Origin: Candidatus Kaiserbacteria bacterium
GTDB lineage: Bacteria; Patescibacteriota; Minisyncoccia; Phycocordibacterales; UBA2100
Assembly (NCBI GenBank): GCA_028286865.1
Contig: JAQBQU010000015.1
Coordinates: 1 to 47,357 of the forward strand
Reading direction: 5' to 3'
Length of the DNA: 47,357 nt
Part shown: piece by piece, positions 45,215 to 47,357 of the stretch
How positions within the stretch are numbered: the first letter of the stretch is position 1
Layout: each line of letters starts with the position of its first letter
The notes under the pieces: generated by a model
What the model was told of the DNA's origin: nothing
Seen by the model: the letters and a program-made list of their open reading frames with translations, nothing else
Databases searched by the model: none
Translations under genes and position numbers: made by a program

Positions 45215-45238
45215 GTACGAATTGACGACTATTCGTAC
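45215..45238. promoter_or_regulatory. Inverted repeat upstream of rpoB
   Basis: GTACGAAT-N8-ATTCGTAC. Confidence 0.6.
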
Positions 45239-45353
45239 ATTTGTGCACACTTCTTTGCCTTAAAAGCGCTTTCGTAACTCAATCGGGCTTGGGAGCAAAT
45301 GTAAAAACAGTATATATGAATATGCTATGAGCGTCAAATCGGCTCAAAACAAA

Positions 45354-45378
45354 GGCCCGGCACTGCTGCGGGGCCCGA
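45354..45378 (-). terminator. Possible terminator (minus strand)
   Basis: GGCCC CGCAGCAGTGCC GGGCC TTTGTTTT. Confidence 0.5.
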
Positions 45379-45411
45379 TGAAACGTCAAATTACTGCGAC
45401 GATGCGCAAAA

Positions 45412-45624
45412 TCAGGACGCTTGTCTAGTCCTCTGGCCCCGCAAACAAGGGGGCGTCTCTTCGGGTGGACCGAGGCGCGCACCCGGATTCCGCGCCAACT
45501 CTTGGCGCGCCGCCTCGACGGCTTCCGGATCCGAGCCGGGGATATACGGCCCTTCTTCAGAGTGACTTCGTGCCGAACCGTTCGGCGGTGAACGTACGAC
45601 CACACCCGGTCTGCTATGCCTCAT
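45412..45624 (-). CDS. Small hypothetical protein (70 aa)
   Basis: ORF upstream of a terminator-like hairpin; an overlapping ORF 45279..45605 is the alternative. Confidence 0.3.
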   Translation of the reverse strand: MRHSRPGVVVRSPPNGSARSHSEEGPYIPGSDPEAVEAARQELARNPGARLGPPEETPPCLRGQRTRQAS

Positions 45625-45703
45625 TTTTCAGTTTCTCCGTTGGGTTTCTAGTTTTGAGGTACGAAATACGAGGTCCCCAGAGAAGCCTATACCTCTGCCA
45701 AAA

Positions 45704-46360
45704 TTACTCAAGACGCCCCTTCATCTTCTTCCACTCATCGATCTTGGCGTGATTGCCCGAAAGAAGCACCTCCGGCACCTTATATTTCTTTTTTTTCCAG
45801 GTAAGCACTTCGGGACGGGTGTATACCTCCGGGCTCGACACGCGACTTCTCTCGAGCGACTCCGCTTTGCCCAATACATCGGGAACAAAGCGCGATATCG
45901 CATCGATCATGGTGGCCGCAGGAAGTTCTCCGCCAGTGAGCACGAATGGGCCGACGGTGACCTTGCGAGCTTTCAGTATTTTCTCGACACGCGCGTCAAC
46001 GCCCTCGTAATGCCCGCAGATAAAAACGATATCTTTCTTTTTTGTAAGACTCTGTGCCATTGATTCATCAAATTGCTCCCCATCGGTCGAGAAAAAGATA
46101 ATTTCTACATTCTTTTTCTTCCCTACCGCCTTTGCCACAGCTTTGAGCATAGGCTCGGGGCGCATGACCATGCCGGGACCACCGCCGTACGGACGGCGAT
46201 CTACGCGCACGTCTTGCGTGCGGTCACCATCGATAAAATCTTTTGGATTGTAAAAAGCGACCTTGATCTTCTTCTTCTCCTGCGCTCGCCCGAGTATCGA
46301 GGTATTGAGATACGGCTCAATAGACTCAGGAAATAATGTAACGATATGAAAATGGATCAT
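45704..46360 (-). CDS. trmD: tRNA (guanine-N1)-methyltransferase
   Basis: MIHFHIVTLFPESIEPYLNTSILGRA; RRPYGGGPGMVMRPEP; ICGHYEGVDARV. Confidence 0.95.
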   Translation of the reverse strand: MIHFHIVTLFPESIEPYLNTSILGRAQEKKKIKVAFYNPKDFIDGDRTQDVRVDRRPYGGGPGMVMRPEPMLKAVAKAVGKKKNVEIIFFSTDGEQFDESMAQSLTKKKDIVFICGHYEGVDARVEKILKARKVTVGPFVLTGGELPAATMIDAISRFVPDVLGKAESLERSRVSSPEVYTRPEVLTWKKKKYKVPEVLLSGNHAKIDEWKKMKGRLE

Positions 46361-46385
46361 AGTATTTCTTCGTACGGAGCGAGGT

Positions 46386-46475
46386 CAGTGCGGTATTTGG
46401 GAGACCCCGCAGGGCTTGGCCCGAGGACAGTACTTTTTTCAGCAGAAAAAAGTTGTTCTCCCAAATATCGCACTG
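46386..46475. repeat. Structured ~90-bp hairpin element B (three-way-junction fold)
   Basis: CAGTGCGGTATTTGGGAGA ... TCTCCCAAATATCGCACTG; inner GGGC-TTG-GCCC and ACTTTTTTC-AGCA-GAAAAAAGT. Confidence 0.9.
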
Positions 46476-46487
46476 CCGAGCGTAGCT

Positions 46488-46850
46488 TTACTGGGCCTTG
46501 AGATCCGTGATGATGTCATCCATCGTCGTGTCGCGGACATACGGTTCTGATGGAGCAGAATCAACTGCGGCGCCGGGCTGGTTGCCTGACGGACGGCGCT
46601 CAGATCCCTCCGGCTCTTCGATCTTGAGGTTCACGCGGGCATCGTTCTTCATACCGACGACGCGAAGCACGGTGCGGATCGCCTTGGCGGTCGCGCCCGA
46701 GCGTCCGATGACCTTACCCATGTCTTCCTGATTGACCGAAAGAGTGAGAAGGACTCCCATCTCATCAACGACACGGTTGATCTTTACATCTTCCGGCTTG
46801 TCAACGAGGGCCTTGATAACGTATTCCAAAAATTGCTGATCGTTTTCCAT
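46488..46850 (-). CDS. KH-domain RNA-binding protein (KhpA/YlqC-like)
   Basis: FLEYVIKALVDKPEDVKI..MGKVIGRSGATAKAIRTVLR. Confidence 0.9.
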   Translation of the reverse strand: MENDQQFLEYVIKALVDKPEDVKINRVVDEMGVLLTLSVNQEDMGKVIGRSGATAKAIRTVLRVVGMKNDARVNLKIEEPEGSERRPSGNQPGAAVDSAPSEPYVRDTTMDDIITDLKAQ

Positions 46851-46932
46851 AACAGTATTTTCTATCTCGTAATCGTCTTATTACTGTACAACAAATGCAC
46901 AAAGCGCCCAAGGGCGCTTTTGCATAAGGTCA

Positions 46933-47343
46933 TTACTGAGCAGGAGTCTCTTCAGGAGCGGCTTCTGCAGGTGTTTCGACAGCAGCTTCTTCAGCCGGTG
47001 CCTCTGTAGGTGTTTCGGCAGGAGTTTCTGCGGCTGCCTCAGGTGCAGCTTCGACTGCTGGAGCTTCAGGAGCAACGAACTTAGGAAGTACGTTGATCTT
47101 CTTGCCCTGGATCGTGCCGGCTGATACGAGCATGTTGTGGACGGTGTCGGATGGCTGAGCGCCGACCGAGATCCAGTACTTCACGCGCTCGTCGTTGATC
47201 TTGCGCTCCTTGGAGCGAGGATTATACGTGCCCACGATCTCTGTAAACTTTCCTGTCTTTGGGCCTTCGGTGTGTTCGACAACAATAATACGGTAAGACG
47301 GCAAGTTAATGCGTCCGATGCGCTGCAATCTGATTCTTAACAT
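46933..47343 (-). CDS. rpsP: 30S ribosomal protein S16 with low-complexity C-terminal extension
   Basis: MLRIRLQRIGRINLPSYRIIVVEHTEGPKTGKFTEIVGTYNP; PDERV-like KINDERVKYWISVGAQPSDTV. Confidence 0.95.
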   Translation of the reverse strand: MLRIRLQRIGRINLPSYRIIVVEHTEGPKTGKFTEIVGTYNPRSKERKINDERVKYWISVGAQPSDTVHNMLVSAGTIQGKKINVLPKFVAPEAPAVEAAPEAAAETPAETPTEAPAEEAAVETPAEAAPEETPAQ

Positions 47344-47357
47344 TCGGGCACTTTAGC

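Noticed and set aside
1-47357. CRISPR array or cas genes; rRNA genes; transposase genes; integron integrase
   Set aside because: No regularly spaced repeat array, Cas-like ORF, rRNA segment, DDE transposase or tyrosine integrase was recognised in the window.

Overview
The window is a gene-dense, high-GC bacterial chromosome segment. Compact gene content and an rpsP-KH-trmD run without rimM suggest a Patescibacteria/CPR (Parcubacteria-like) genome; that placement is inference. Housekeeping content: purB 3' end, two two-gene sets of ABC exporter half-transporters, AlkA-like glycosylase, tsaC/sua5, tsaD, valS, PrsW-like protease, Hsp20, UvrD/RecB-like helicase-nuclease, rpoD, dnaG, rpoC, rpoB, trmD, KH protein and rpsP, with tRNA-Ser(CGA), tRNA-Glu(UUC) and tRNA-Val(GAC). 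Accessory content: (i) about 3.1-8.7 kb, a probable integrated element with a serine recombinase whose stop codon overlaps the tRNA-Glu anticodon, an XRE/ImmA-like pair, a YjzC-like + 308-aa cargo pair, and structured non-coding RNA candidates; (ii) about 28.9-33.7 kb, a run of tiny unknown genes with near-identical GGCCGGGC terminators and a recurring promoter. Main non-obvious signals: two ~90-bp intergenic elements that fold into the same three-way junction with different stem sequences (23.6 and 46.4 kb); two genes (hsp20, DUF167) with a second, diverged copy of their 3' end downstream; two identical 23-bp perfect palindromes inserted in frame in tsaD; and a leader RNA with mutually exclusive GNRA-hairpin and terminator folds. 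All calls are from reading the sequence; no searches or folding programs were run.
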